Assembly (NCBI GenBank): GCA_002753515.1
Contig: PEAK01000020.1
Location: 1 to 63,483, forward strand
DNA from: Magnetococcales bacterium
GTDB taxonomy: Bacteria; Pseudomonadota; Magnetococcia; Magnetococcales; UBA8363
Direction of reading: 5' to 3'
DNA length: 63,483 bases
Below are positions 45,114-54,641 of the stretch, piece after piece (position 1 is the first letter of the stretch; every line of letters begins with the position of its first letter). Under the pieces are notes generated by a model. That model was not told the origin of the DNA, did no database searches, and saw only the letters and a program-made list of their open reading frames with translations. A program made the translations under genes and the position numbers.

Positions 45114-45149
45114 GGGATCCACGATGTTAAGTCCACAACCGTGGATCCC
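45114..45149. terminator. Hairpin between convergent genes
   Basis: GGGATCCACG and CGTGGATCCC form a 10-bp stem around a 16-nt loop, between the ptmE-like gene and the convergent aspartate aminotransferase. No T-run follows, so it may be a bidirectional RNA end or processing structure rather than a simple terminator. Confidence 0.5.
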
Positions 45150-45164
45150 CCCTTGACCAACCGT

Positions 45165-46367
45165 TCAGACCAATTCCCGTGCCGCCCGTTCGATGCGTTT
45201 CATGGCCTCGACCAGATCGTTCATCCCCAGGGCGAACGAAATACGCACAAAGGGATCCTTGCCAAAGGCAGAACCTGGCACCAGGGCGACTTCCAGATCG
45301 TTCAGCAAATGATCGGCCAGATCCATGCTGTTTTCGATCCGTTGTCCTTTGGGGGTTTTCTTGCCCATCAAGCCGCCGACGTTGGGAAAGACATAAAAAG
45401 ACCCCTCCGGGTTGTTGCAATGGATACCCGGGATGGCATTCAAGGCCCGCACGACAAAGTCACGGCGTTCCCCGAAGGCTTTGATCATGGGAAGCATACA
45501 GCTTTGATCGCCAGAAAGGGCGGCCACCGCCGCTTTTTGCGCAATGGACGTGGCACAGGAGGTACTTTGTTCCTGAACCTTGCCCATGGCCTTGATGGCC
45601 TCTTTGGGACCGACGGCATACCCAATACGCCAACCGGTCATGGAATAGGATTTGGAAACGCCATTGAGCAGGATGGTTCGATCCTTCAAGAACGGCGCCA
45701 CCTGGATGATACTGGTATGGCGAAACCCATCATAAACGATATGTTCGTAAATATCGTCGCTGGCCACCCAAACGTGGGGATGCTGACGTAATACATCGGC
45801 AAGTTGGGCCATCTCAGCGGCTGTGTAGGCGGCACCGGTCGGGTTGGAGGGTGAGTTGATGACCACAAAGCGCGTTTTGGCTGTTATGGCGGCGGCCAAT
45901 TGTTCCGGTCGCATCTTGAACCCGGCCCCCTCCTCGGTATCCACGATCACCGGTTGACCATCGGCCACCAGGGTCATGTCGGGATAGGAAACCCAGTACG
46001 GGGCGGGGATGATCACCTCATCGCCCTCATTGAGCATGGCCAGCGCCATATTGAAAAACGCCTGCTTGCCCCCCGAAGTCACCAAAATTTCGTCAGGGTT
46101 GTAGGATAGCCCGTTATCCCGCTGCAACTTGCCAATGATAGCCTTCTTCAGATCAGGGATACCGTCTGCGGGGGTATATTTGGTGAATCCGTCACGCAAT
46201 GCCGTGATGGCAGCCAGTTTGATATGCTCCGGGGTATCAAAATCGGGCTCGCCAGCCCCCAGGCCAATAACATTCTTTCCTTGTGCGCGCAGTTCCTTGG
46301 CTTTCGCGGTAATTTGCAGTGTCGCCGAGGGTTTCACCTTCTGAATGCGTTGGGATAAAACGACCAT
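45165..46367 (-). CDS. aspC: Aspartate/aromatic aminotransferase (class I)
   Basis: 400 residues from the ATG giving MVVLSQRIQKVKPSATLQIT, with GGAG 9 nt upstream; a longer frame of 48 extra codons is unlike the family. Class I PLP aminotransferase marks: AGEPDFDTPEHI, SGGKQAFFN, NSPSNPTGA, ASDDIYEHIVYDG and GVSKSYSMTGWRIGY (PLP Lys). Subgroup I-gamma type, converting aspartate and oxoglutarate to oxaloacetate and glutamate, possibly also prephenate. Convergent with the ptmE-like gene and divergent from rlmB (267 bp apart). Confidence 0.93.
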   Translation of the reverse strand: MVVLSQRIQKVKPSATLQITAKAKELRAQGKNVIGLGAGEPDFDTPEHIKLAAITALRDGFTKYTPADGIPDLKKAIIGKLQRDNGLSYNPDEILVTSGGKQAFFNMALAMLNEGDEVIIPAPYWVSYPDMTLVADGQPVIVDTEEGAGFKMRPEQLAAAITAKTRFVVINSPSNPTGAAYTAAEMAQLADVLRQHPHVWVASDDIYEHIVYDGFRHTSIIQVAPFLKDRTILLNGVSKSYSMTGWRIGYAVGPKEAIKAMGKVQEQSTSCATSIAQKAAVAALSGDQSCMLPMIKAFGERRDFVVRALNAIPGIHCNNPEGSFYVFPNVGGLMGKKTPKGQRIENSMDLADHLLNDLEVALVPGSAFGKDPFVRISFALGMNDLVEAMKRIERAARELV

Positions 46368-46634
46368 GTTCAATGTCTCCAGCGTGGGATGGAAGGTCTT
46401 TACAACGGCGCGTAATCTAGCATCGTTGTCCGTTGAAATACAGGGACATCCCCACTTTTGGATAGTTTCCAAATCCACATGCAAATTTCTGTTGGAGAAG
46501 ATGATTTTCAATACCGTATTCTGAAGGAAACCTTTTTCCTGGACTCTTTTGCTCCATGATGATCAACTGCAAGCCAGTCGCCATCATTTCGAGCCAAAGG
46601 GTCGGCTCCTCCAGATCACCCAAGTGGAAACACC

Positions 46635-47393
46635 ATGGAAAATCGTGAACAAGAATTTGTCTTTGGCATCAATCCAGTCTTGGCCGTACTGGCGGCCAGG
46701 GAGCGCCCCATTGAATCCATGGTAGCCTTGAAAGGGGGACGGGGGGATAAATTTCAGCAAGCCCTCTCTCTGGCAAAAGAACGCGGGATCCGCCCCCGAT
46801 TGGTGGATCGACAGGCTTTGGACCGGTTGACTGGAACCGCCACCCATCAAGGATTGGCATTGCGGGTCGGATACCGGGTACAACCATCATTCGAGCAACT
46901 GCTGGCGCGCATCGAACCCAACGCACAGGACCTGTTGATCGTACTTGATGGTGTCGAAGATCCCCGCAACCTGGGAGCCATCCTGCGAACCGCCGAAGCC
47001 TTCGGCGCCCTGGGTGTCGTCCTGCCCAAAGACCGCGCCGCCCCCTTGTCCGGGGCAGCCGTCAAGGCCTCGGCAGGGGCTGCTGAACGGGTCGATGTCG
47101 TCCGCGTGACCAATCTGGCCCGGGCCATGAAGACATTACAGGAGAAAGGGGTGCAACTCGTTGGCCTGGATGCGGAAGCGGAACACCCCCTGGATGGGCA
47201 ATCGTTTCGCGGAACCATCGCCCTCATTATGGGCAATGAAGGCAAGGGATTGCGTCGCCTGACCAAAGAAAACTGCGACCTTCTGGTCGCAATACCCATG
47301 CAAGGGAAAACGGGTTCCCTGAATGTTGCCGTTGCCTGTGGCATCGCCTGCCACTCCTGCCGCCAACAACAAGCGATGCGGCAAGTGCCATGA
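46635..47393 (+). CDS. rlmB: 23S rRNA Gm2251 2'-O-methyltransferase RlmB
   Basis: 252 residues with the SpoU trefoil-knot motifs: DGVEDPRNLGAILRTAEAFG (motif 1), IMGNEGKGLRRL (motif 2) and IPMQGKTGSLNVAVACGI (motif 3), and an N-terminal substrate-binding domain (FVFGINPVLAVLAA). Length matches E. coli RlmB (243). It modifies G2251 in the peptidyl-transferase region. Convergent with the CHAT gene, 57 bp apart. Confidence 0.93.
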   Translation: MENREQEFVFGINPVLAVLAARERPIESMVALKGGRGDKFQQALSLAKERGIRPRLVDRQALDRLTGTATHQGLALRVGYRVQPSFEQLLARIEPNAQDLLIVLDGVEDPRNLGAILRTAEAFGALGVVLPKDRAAPLSGAAVKASAGAAERVDVVRVTNLARAMKTLQEKGVQLVGLDAEAEHPLDGQSFRGTIALIMGNEGKGLRRLTKENCDLLVAIPMQGKTGSLNVAVACGIACHSCRQQQAMRQVP

Positions 47394-47450
47394 CATTCTG
47401 AAGGTGAAACCAGGGCGGACCCACCAATACGCCACCCTTGGCATACCCCC

Positions 47451-50400
47451 TTACAGCCCCACCATCATAAAGGCTGACCAAATGTAAGGGAGTTTCCAAT
47501 CCTTGGATTCGATCATCTGCAACTGGGTTTCCCGCAGGGCTTTATGGGGATTCATCCCCTGGTTGATGCGTTGATACATGTTGGACATCAACTCCTGGGT
47601 ACCCGCATCACTCACTTCCCAAAGCGACGAGATGACCGATTGGGCACCCGCCTCCTGGAAAGCCCGGCGCAAACCGTAAACACCCTCCCCTTCATGGATT
47701 TCCCCCAGGCCGGTCTCACACGCGGAAAGAACCACCAAGCGCGTTCCGGCAAAGTTGCGCCCCATCACCTCCAAAGCTGTCAGCACGCCATCGTTATCGG
47801 TATCCATTTCGCCCAAGAATTTGGCATTGCTGTTGATGCCGGCAAAGGCCAGCCCCGAACGCAGCATGGGATTATCCCCGGGGGGAACGATTTGCAGGTC
47901 GGCACCACGTTGCAATTTCAGCAAACGTTTGCGCAAACTGTCGTCCGGCTTGAGAAAGAAACCATGGGTGGCAACATGCAATACTTCCGGCGGTTGCTGG
48001 AGTTCGCTCAATATTTTTTCCTGAGCCTCATTCTTGATGTAGACCTTACTCGTTTTTTTGCCCGTCTTGGATATATCAGCAACCAATCCCCCTTCCTTTT
48101 CCGCCCCGGGCAACGGATCAAAACGCAAGCCCCGCATACCGGATGAAAAAGCCCGCAAACCCGCCTTCAAGGAAGCGGACCGGGTTCTTTGGTTCTCCGG
48201 TGTCACGGTATTGGAAGCAACGATCTGGTCAAAATTGTAATCAGGACCGGCCAGGATTAAGAATTGCCCTGTTGCGGCAGGCACATCCGTGGGAACAAGG
48301 TCGCGACTGGAACCCAGGATGTGCAGATCGGTACTCTGGGTCAAATACCGTTCTTTATCGTCAACCATGGCTGCAAATGGCAAGATATTCAGGATGCCAT
48401 CCGGTACCAGATACACATGCTCACGCGCACCGATCAAATCGGCAACGGGTCGCCAGACCAATTGATACACCTGCTGTCCCGCCTTGACGACATCCCCGCT
48501 CTTGGCCTCTTCATCCTGGATAACACTGCGATAGCTGACGACCGCCTTGTGGATGGCCTCCAGGTCAGGATAATGCGCCACCTTGAACTGCGCCCGATCC
48601 TTCCCCTTGATCAATACACCCGCAATCACCTTGTCTTTGTCGCCTTCCTTGAAGACCAGGAAATCCACCAATGCCGATTCGACAGGCAGGTTCTCGATCA
48701 ACTGGCTGACGCCGATATCACTGATGGAACGGCGAAAACGTTTGCTGGCCTCTCCCAGTTTCATCTGCAACGTGTTGACCTTGTTTTCCAAATCGCGAAC
48801 ATGCTGAAAATGGGTATCCACTGTTTCCGGGGTTGGACCCGAGAGGGTCAATGCCGCCAACTCTTTTCGGGCTCCGGACAAATCGTTGCTGACGGATTCC
48901 AGTTGCGGATCCTGAGTCATGCGGGTGATCTGCTGAATTTCCGATGTAATTTTGAGCAGGACACCTTTGCGTTTCAAGGCGATGTTCAACACTTCCTGTC
49001 CCGCCGTTGCCGCATCCAGGCGGGCTAACAGTGACAGGTACAGATCCAATTCGGGTCGATGCAGTCGCAGGTATCCCTCACGGGCATTGTCCCCCGCCGA
49101 CCACAGCATGCGGTTCAAGAATTCGGTTCTGCGGGTAAACCCTTCCTGACGCACCTGAAACGCCCCTTCCAGATCAGGCTTGGCCTCCATGACCCGCGCC
49201 AGGGTGTTGATGGTTTCCAAGGTGTAGGGGTGCATTTTTCCCAAAACCTGATCATCCAGGGAGAGTGTCTTTTTCAGCAGCTCCTCCGCCTCCTTCTTGC
49301 GTCCCATATCCTGGTACAGACTGGCCAAGTCGTGCATGGTCCGCAACGTATCCATGTGGCGCGGCCCCATGGCTTTGGTGCGTTGCGCCAATGCCTTGTT
49401 GAACAATGTTTCCGCTTGATTGAACTGCCCCATTTTGTGATGCGTGCGCGCCAAGTTGTTCAAGGCCTTGAGGGTACGCTGGTGCAATTCCCCAATGGTA
49501 TCGCGCCAAACCGATACAATTTTTTCAAACAACGGGAGGGACTTGGCGTAATCCTGCTTTAACAGGTAAAGATAAGCCAGGTTGTTCACGACAGCGACCG
49601 TATTGGAATGACGTGCGCCAACCAGTTGCATGTAGGCTTCCAGCGCCTGAAGATACAAGGGTTCGGCCTTGTCAAAATTGCCCTGACTTTCGTGAAGTAA
49701 AGCCAAATTGTTCAGAGTTGTCAGTGTTGTTGGATGATTTTTGCCAAAAACCACCTCAGATGTGGCAACAGCCTGGCGCAAAATGGGTTCGGCCTCATCG
49801 TAAAGTCCCGCCGTCTCCATCATCTGGCCCAGATTATTCAAGACAGTAATGGTTGCGGGATGTTTCTCGCCAAAAATTTTCTTATAACCGGTGAGTGCCT
49901 CGCCCAGGGCTTTCTCAGATTCGTCAAACAATCCCTTTTTTTCTTTGATCCCTGCCAGATCCGCCAAGGCGGCCAAGGTATCGGGATGTTCCACACCCGA
50001 CTTGGCTTTATGTTCCTCATACAAAGCACTGGTCAGAACTTGCGCCTGATCCAGCTCTCCCAGATCAAGATGAACCCGGGCCAAGACGGTACGGGCGTCC
50101 GAACTCAAGAAACCCAGGGCCCGCAGATTGGCTTTGACATCTTCCAGGATGCCGAGAAGGATGCGTTTCGCCTCGGGAAAATGCCCCAAATCCCGATTGA
50201 CACCAGCCAGGCTGATCTGTCCCCCCACAATGCGCGGATCCTGTTTGGGAAGCACCCCGGTCAACACCCCCAGGGCACTATTCAGTTCCTTGAGGGCATT
50301 GTCGAATTGCCCCCCGGCACGTAGCACATCGGCATATTGTTGCAGGCAACTGGCCGTTTCGGGGTGGTAATAACCAAAGACCTTGGACATGACCGGACAA

Positions 50401-52751
50401 GCGGCCCGCAATATTTTCTCACTTTCCGTGTTGTTGCCCTGGTTTTTCAGGACGCGGGCCAAAGCGATGTCGGCTTGCGGCTTGCGGGGATACTCGGGGC
50501 CGAAACCTTTATTATAACTGGCAGAAATGTCCCGATACGCGGCAATGGCACCATCCAATTGCATCCGGCTCTCCTTGATCTCTGCCAGCAAGGTTTTGGC
50601 CGCCAGTGTTTCGGGATGCGACTCGCCCAATTTTTTCAAGCCCAGATCCGCCGACTGCTGCAACAGGGGTTCCGCCGCATCCAGCTTGCCGCTCTGCAAA
50701 TGCAGGTTACCGACTTCTCGAAGGGTCAGAATGGTCGCCAGATGATCCTCACCCAGTTTTTCCCTGGCCAATGCCAGTGCCTGCTGCCCCTGCTCAAGGG
50801 CCAACGTCAGATCACCCTCCTGACCGCGATTGATCGCCGACTCCAGAAGGTTGGTCCACTGGGTATTGGCCGCAGCCTTGTCGGCTGGAACCTCTCCAGC
50901 GGCATTCAATTTTTCTTCCACCCATGGGGGGGCAACAGCGAGCAATTCGCTGATACGATCATTGGCGAATCCCGCCTCGGCCACCTCCCCATGCGCGGCC
51001 GCCCCCTGGGCTGCTACCCTGAAATAGGTCAAGGCATCCCCCGCATTGCCGGACGCCATGCTCAGGGTGCCCAAGCGCTTGGCAACCTCGGCATTCTGGG
51101 GATCGAGGGAATAGGCCTTGGTCAGGTACTGTAACATCAGGTCTGGGGATTTGTCCCCTTCGGCGGCAATAGCCTTTTTAAGGTTTTCCTTAGCCTCTTC
51201 CTGGGCCTGGGTGGAAACACCCTTGATTGGTGGAACCGTCAATAACGGGACAAAGGGTGATGTTTTCGCGGTATTTTCCGCATCGACAGGCTTGGCGGTA
51301 TCGCCTGGCTTGGCGAGGAGCCGTTTTTGCCACTGCTCCAGAATCGGCGACAGTTCCGTTTGCGTAGCGGGCGCGGATGGCGCAGCCGCCGCACTGGCAA
51401 TCTGCTCCGGGGCACTTTTGGCAATGCCACGTTTGGTTCGTTGACCCGATTGTGGTCCGGGAGAGCCCGCATCTGCACCGGTAGTCGAAACAGCAGGGGT
51501 ATCCAATCGTACACCCGAGCCTAAATTCAAGCTGGCCAACTGGATCTCGGAAGAAGGCGCGTCCGTGGTACCACCGCGTTTGGCCCGGAACGTTGAGACT
51601 CCGGCACCGGCCTTGTTGATATCGGCCGCCAGCATGGTGGCCATCAACTGCTTCCTGGCTTTACCGGCACTACCCTGTCCCTGCCCTGCCGCCAAAGAGT
51701 ACCATTGCAACGCCTTGACGCGATCCTTGGCAACCCCCTTGCCTTTTTCAAACAAGTTGGCCAATAAGAACTGCGCCTCGGCATGGTCCTGTTCCGCCGC
51801 CTTTTCCAACCATTTGGCCGCGCCTGCGGGATCTTCTTTCGTCGCCACGCCGGTCAACAGCATGGAAGCCAAATTGATTTGCGCCCGAGGATGACCGGAT
51901 GCCGCAGCCGCCTGGAACCATCGCAAAGCCTCCTTGGCATTCGTAGGGGCCCCAAAACCTGACAGGTACATGGTCCCCAGATGATTCTGCGCCTCTCTGT
52001 CGCCCCCTTCCGCATCGCGTTTCGTTTTTTCAAACAGTGCCGACACGCGCCGGTTACCGGGAGTCGCGGTCTCCACCTTCCAGGGAACATGGGCCACGGA
52101 TGGTACGGGGGTCGGAGTCGATTTGGCAACGGCAGGGGGAGGTTTCACAGCCTCTTCCGCCCGTTTGCTGGTGACGGAAGGGGGCGAAGGCGATAGTACC
52201 GCTACCGAATGGTTACCATCGGACCACGATCCCTTGGATAATCGGGACCAATCGGCACGGGCCTGGATGCTCCCCTGTTCCCCCCCTTTTTTATACCACC
52301 GTTCGGCCTCCTTGGCATCCGCCTGCACCCCCAAGCCCCCCTCATAAAACATCCCCATGAGGTGACTCGCCTGGGCATACCCCAGATCAGCCGATTTTTG
52401 GATCCATTGCCGTGCCAGCTTCAAGTCGGAGCCAACACCCTCGCCCGTCAGATACATCATGCCCAAGTTGACACTGGCCAAGGCATGACCGCGTTTCGCT
52501 GCCCGCTCGTACCAGTCCGCCGCTGTTTTGGGATCGTATGGGGCGCCCACTCCCGTGGCAAACATGGTCCCCATCCGGTTTTCCGCCTCGCCGGAGCCGT
52601 TATTAGCCGCCTCCAGGGCCGGGCGAAAGCCTGCAACCGGTTCTGCCGCCAGGAGAGTACCCGGAGCAGCCCAGAAGGGAATGGAGGAGAGCAGGGCGGA
52701 CAGCAGCAACCCTGATGAAAACGATGCGATCCTTGATTGCCTCCGTCTCAT
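47451..52751 (-). CDS. Exported Sel1/TPR/CHAT-domain protease-like protein
   Basis: 1766 residues, AGGAGG upstream. Signal peptide about 1-36 (LLLSALLSSIPFWAAPGTLLAA). Sel1 repeats follow in two blocks (about 50-190 and 250-390: NHLGTMYLSGFGAPTNAKEAL). A Pro/Ala-rich linker (about 395-520) leads to many tetratricopeptide repeats (560-1270: LNNLAxxxxxxGxxxxAExL). The C-terminal 330 residues are a CHAT (caspase-HetF-associated) domain with catalytic H1596 (VATHGFF) and C1678 (SACETGLG). Between them lies a canonical EF-hand loop DTDNDGVLTALE. CHAT proteases are caspase-like; target unknown. The exported location is unusual for a defence protein and argues for envelope signalling. Confidence 0.92.
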   Translation of the reverse strand: MRRRQSRIASFSSGLLLSALLSSIPFWAAPGTLLAAEPVAGFRPALEAANNGSGEAENRMGTMFATGVGAPYDPKTAADWYERAAKRGHALASVNLGMMYLTGEGVGSDLKLARQWIQKSADLGYAQASHLMGMFYEGGLGVQADAKEAERWYKKGGEQGSIQARADWSRLSKGSWSDGNHSVAVLSPSPPSVTSKRAEEAVKPPPAVAKSTPTPVPSVAHVPWKVETATPGNRRVSALFEKTKRDAEGGDREAQNHLGTMYLSGFGAPTNAKEALRWFQAAAASGHPRAQINLASMLLTGVATKEDPAGAAKWLEKAAEQDHAEAQFLLANLFEKGKGVAKDRVKALQWYSLAAGQGQGSAGKARKQLMATMLAADINKAGAGVSTFRAKRGGTTDAPSSEIQLASLNLGSGVRLDTPAVSTTGADAGSPGPQSGQRTKRGIAKSAPEQIASAAAAPSAPATQTELSPILEQWQKRLLAKPGDTAKPVDAENTAKTSPFVPLLTVPPIKGVSTQAQEEAKENLKKAIAAEGDKSPDLMLQYLTKAYSLDPQNAEVAKRLGTLSMASGNAGDALTYFRVAAQGAAAHGEVAEAGFANDRISELLAVAPPWVEEKLNAAGEVPADKAAANTQWTNLLESAINRGQEGDLTLALEQGQQALALAREKLGEDHLATILTLREVGNLHLQSGKLDAAEPLLQQSADLGLKKLGESHPETLAAKTLLAEIKESRMQLDGAIAAYRDISASYNKGFGPEYPRKPQADIALARVLKNQGNNTESEKILRAACPVMSKVFGYYHPETASCLQQYADVLRAGGQFDNALKELNSALGVLTGVLPKQDPRIVGGQISLAGVNRDLGHFPEAKRILLGILEDVKANLRALGFLSSDARTVLARVHLDLGELDQAQVLTSALYEEHKAKSGVEHPDTLAALADLAGIKEKKGLFDESEKALGEALTGYKKIFGEKHPATITVLNNLGQMMETAGLYDEAEPILRQAVATSEVVFGKNHPTTLTTLNNLALLHESQGNFDKAEPLYLQALEAYMQLVGARHSNTVAVVNNLAYLYLLKQDYAKSLPLFEKIVSVWRDTIGELHQRTLKALNNLARTHHKMGQFNQAETLFNKALAQRTKAMGPRHMDTLRTMHDLASLYQDMGRKKEAEELLKKTLSLDDQVLGKMHPYTLETINTLARVMEAKPDLEGAFQVRQEGFTRRTEFLNRMLWSAGDNAREGYLRLHRPELDLYLSLLARLDAATAGQEVLNIALKRKGVLLKITSEIQQITRMTQDPQLESVSNDLSGARKELAALTLSGPTPETVDTHFQHVRDLENKVNTLQMKLGEASKRFRRSISDIGVSQLIENLPVESALVDFLVFKEGDKDKVIAGVLIKGKDRAQFKVAHYPDLEAIHKAVVSYRSVIQDEEAKSGDVVKAGQQVYQLVWRPVADLIGAREHVYLVPDGILNILPFAAMVDDKERYLTQSTDLHILGSSRDLVPTDVPAATGQFLILAGPDYNFDQIVASNTVTPENQRTRSASLKAGLRAFSSGMRGLRFDPLPGAEKEGGLVADISKTGKKTSKVYIKNEAQEKILSELQQPPEVLHVATHGFFLKPDDSLRKRLLKLQRGADLQIVPPGDNPMLRSGLAFAGINSNAKFLGEMDTDNDGVLTALEVMGRNFAGTRLVVLSACETGLGEIHEGEGVYGLRRAFQEAGAQSVISSLWEVSDAGTQELMSNMYQRINQGMNPHKALRETQLQMIESKDWKLPYIWSAFMMVGL

Positions 52752-53381
52752 CCCAACCTCCTGGTCACATAGCCAGCCTCACCGGCCAAACATGCGACAC
52801 CGACATCCAGACAAGCATCGGGACATGATGCTCTCTTCCTCACGACGCGGCACCGACAAGGATAAAATCAGAATTTTTACGATAGCAACAATAACTACCC
52901 TGATTGGCAACCAAGTTTTGATGCTAAACCGCAACCAGTGCGGGATACGTAGTTTTCTAGCGTCATCCCCGCGAAAGCGGGGATCCAGGGAGTCTACACA
53001 CCTTCCCCTGACTTTCTGGATCCCCGCTTTCGCGGGGATGACAAGAACTGCGCATCCCAAGATAGCTGCGGTTTAATTTGAAAACGACAGATTATATTAT
53101 CTTTTCTTCATGCCAATTGGCAATGCTTTTATTTGTAACAATTCTAAGGACTTTGTAAAATAACGTACCTTAATATACCGAAACTGTCAGCACGCATACG
53201 GGGGTTTATCGGCAGAAAGCCCAATAAAGATTAATCCACTGGAGGGTGTGGAATTCAGGCCGATGCGGACTCAAACAACCTGAGATTTTGCCAAACCTCA
53301 GAATTTGGGAAATGGATACCATTGAAAGTAACCGCCAATTGAGCGTATAAACACCTATGCACTCAAACACCGGAGGCCGTC
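52752..53381. other. Intergenic region with palindromic repeat, before the toxin-antitoxin pair
   Basis: 630 bp without a gene. It carries the palindromic element at about 52925-53075 and, beyond 53140, an AT-rich tract and a short inverted repeat CTGAG...CTCAG (53280-53301) that could be the operator of the toxin-antitoxin unit. Confidence 0.45.
52962..53042. repeat. Palindromic repeat (MITE/REP family, C-variant)
   Basis: GTCATCCCCGCGAAAGCGGG at 52962 is followed, after 27 nt, by its reverse complement (53016-53042). The same core lies in the element at 56714-56799 and, with T for C, at 6636-6719. A short outer repeat TAAACCGCA / TGCGGTTTA (52925-52933, 53067-53075) suggests it belongs to a longer element of about 150 bp. 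Confidence 0.7.
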
Positions 53382-53621
53382 ATGGAATCAGTCCGTTGGA
53401 ATATCGCTGTAACACCAGACACCGATAAGTCTGTGCGCATGTTCATCGCCGCCCAGGGTGGTGGTCGTAAAGGCGACCTATCGCGTTTCATCGAAGAAGC
53501 CGTGCGTGCCTACCTCTTGGATCGAGCCGTCGAGCAAGCCAAGACTGCCACTACCAACATGAATGAAACTGAATTGACCGATCTCATCGACGAGGCGGTA
53601 CAATGGGCGCGTGACCATTGA
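53382..53621 (+). CDS. RHH-type antitoxin
   Basis: 79 residues; GGAGG five nt upstream. N-terminal beta strand and two helices (WNIAVTPDTDKSVRMFIA, GGRKGDLSRFIEEAVRAYL) fit the ribbon-helix-helix fold of small antitoxins. An acidic C-terminus (ETELTDLIDEAV) would neutralise the PIN toxin. Its TGA overlaps the toxin ATG, so expression is coupled; RHH antitoxins typically repress their own operon. Confidence 0.85.
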   Translation: MESVRWNIAVTPDTDKSVRMFIAAQGGGRKGDLSRFIEEAVRAYLLDRAVEQAKTATTNMNETELTDLIDEAVQWARDH

Positions 53622-54040
53622 TGCTCGTCATTTTAGACACCAATGTACTACTCGGTGCGCTGATTTCGTCACATGGTCCGCCTGAAGTGATTTATCGCGC
53701 CTGGCGTTCTTCTAAATTCGAGCTGGTAACATCAATGGCCCAGCTCGATGAACTACGACGCGTAAGCCGCTACCCAAAACTCAAGACCATCTTGCCCGCC
53801 CATCGCATCGGCACAATGGTGAACAATATGCACCGTGCAATCGTGCTTGGAGATCTACCCCCCTTACCAGAAAGTATCGATGTGAATGATCCAAATGACG
53901 CTTTTCTTTTCTCAATGGCAATGATTGGCAAAGCCGACTACCTGGTCACTGGTGACCGTCATTCTGGACTACTTCAACGTGGCAGTATCGGCCGCACACG
54001 GGTTGTAACACCAACCACCTTTTGCACCGAAATACTCTAA
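53621..54040 (+). CDS. PIN-domain toxin (ribonuclease)
   Basis: 139 residues from the ATG overlapping the antitoxin stop. PIN fold of the RNase toxin group: LDTNVLLGAL (first acidic residue), FELVTSMAQLDELRR, then DPNDAFLFSMA and ADYLVTGD, which complete the four-Asp/Glu metal site. Matches the putative PIN-family toxin annotation that often pairs with RHH antitoxins. Its usual activity is cleavage of RNA, often tRNA. Confidence 0.9.
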   Translation: MLVILDTNVLLGALISSHGPPEVIYRAWRSSKFELVTSMAQLDELRRVSRYPKLKTILPAHRIGTMVNNMHRAIVLGDLPPLPESIDVNDPNDAFLFSMAMIGKADYLVTGDRHSGLLQRGSIGRTRVVTPTTFCTEIL

Positions 54041-54143
54041 CGCACTGACCCGGGCCACATCTGAAACAGGACTCCCCTGTCAAGAACTCACACCATTCAC
54101 GTTACTCAGTGGCCTGGGAGTCCGTGCGCCAAACCTAACAGCA

Positions 54144-54178
54144 AAAAGCCGGCGATCCAAGAAAGACCGCCGGCTTTT
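54144..54178. terminator. Bidirectional Rho-independent terminator
   Basis: AAAAGCCGGC and GCCGGCTTTT form a 10-bp stem around a 15-nt loop, with T or A runs on both sides. Lies between the toxin gene (plus) and the epimerase gene (minus) and can end both transcripts. Confidence 0.85.
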
Positions 54179-54212
54179 CAACCATCGATAAAAACGGGCG
54201 TCACATGGGACG

Positions 54213-54620
54213 TCAGCCGGGAACTTGCTCCAGCTCGGTCAACACGCCATTAAAATCTTTCGGGTGCAAAAACACCACCGGATTGCCATGGGCACCAATT
54301 TTCGGCTTTTCATTCAGCACCTTGACACCCTTGTCCATCATGGCCTTGGTCGCGGCCACCACATCCTGGACTTCGTAGCACACATGATGCAGGCCACCAC
54401 CGGGATTTTTTTTCAAAAATCCCGCAATCGGGCTGGCATCGGACAAGGGATGCAACAATTCCACCGTCGTATTGGTCAAACGGACCATCACCACCCGCAC
54501 ACCATGCTCCGGCAAATCAACCGGTGCCTCCACCTTGGCACCCAGATCATCCCGATACCGGGCAGCAGCCGCATTCAAATCTGGAACAGCAATGGCCACA
54601 TGATTCAGTCGTCCGATCAT
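54213..54620 (-). CDS. mce: Methylmalonyl-CoA epimerase
   Basis: 135 residues; GGAG 7 nt upstream. Vicinal-oxygen-chelate fold: LNHVAIAVPDL (metal His), VELLHPL, GGGLHHVCYEVQD and LHPKDFNGVLTELEQ (His and Glu ligands), all conserved in MCEE. Interconverts (2S)- and (2R)-methylmalonyl-CoA, between carboxylase and mutase. Last gene of the minus-strand propionate module, 21 bp after the carboxylase gene. Confidence 0.93.
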   Translation of the reverse strand: MIGRLNHVAIAVPDLNAAAARYRDDLGAKVEAPVDLPEHGVRVVMVRLTNTTVELLHPLSDASPIAGFLKKNPGGGLHHVCYEVQDVVAATKAMMDKGVKVLNEKPKIGAHGNPVVFLHPKDFNGVLTELEQVPG

Positions 54621-54641
54621 TCCACTCTCCTCTAGGATTGG

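Noticed and set aside
47451-52751. CHAT protein as part of a phage-defence (Craspase or gasdermin) system
   Set aside because: No type III-E effector, gasdermin or other defence partner lies near, and the signal peptide argues against a cytoplasmic defence role.
52925-53075. CRISPR array suspected from repeated palindromes
   Set aside because: Only one inverted pair at this site, no regular spacers and no cas genes anywhere in the window.
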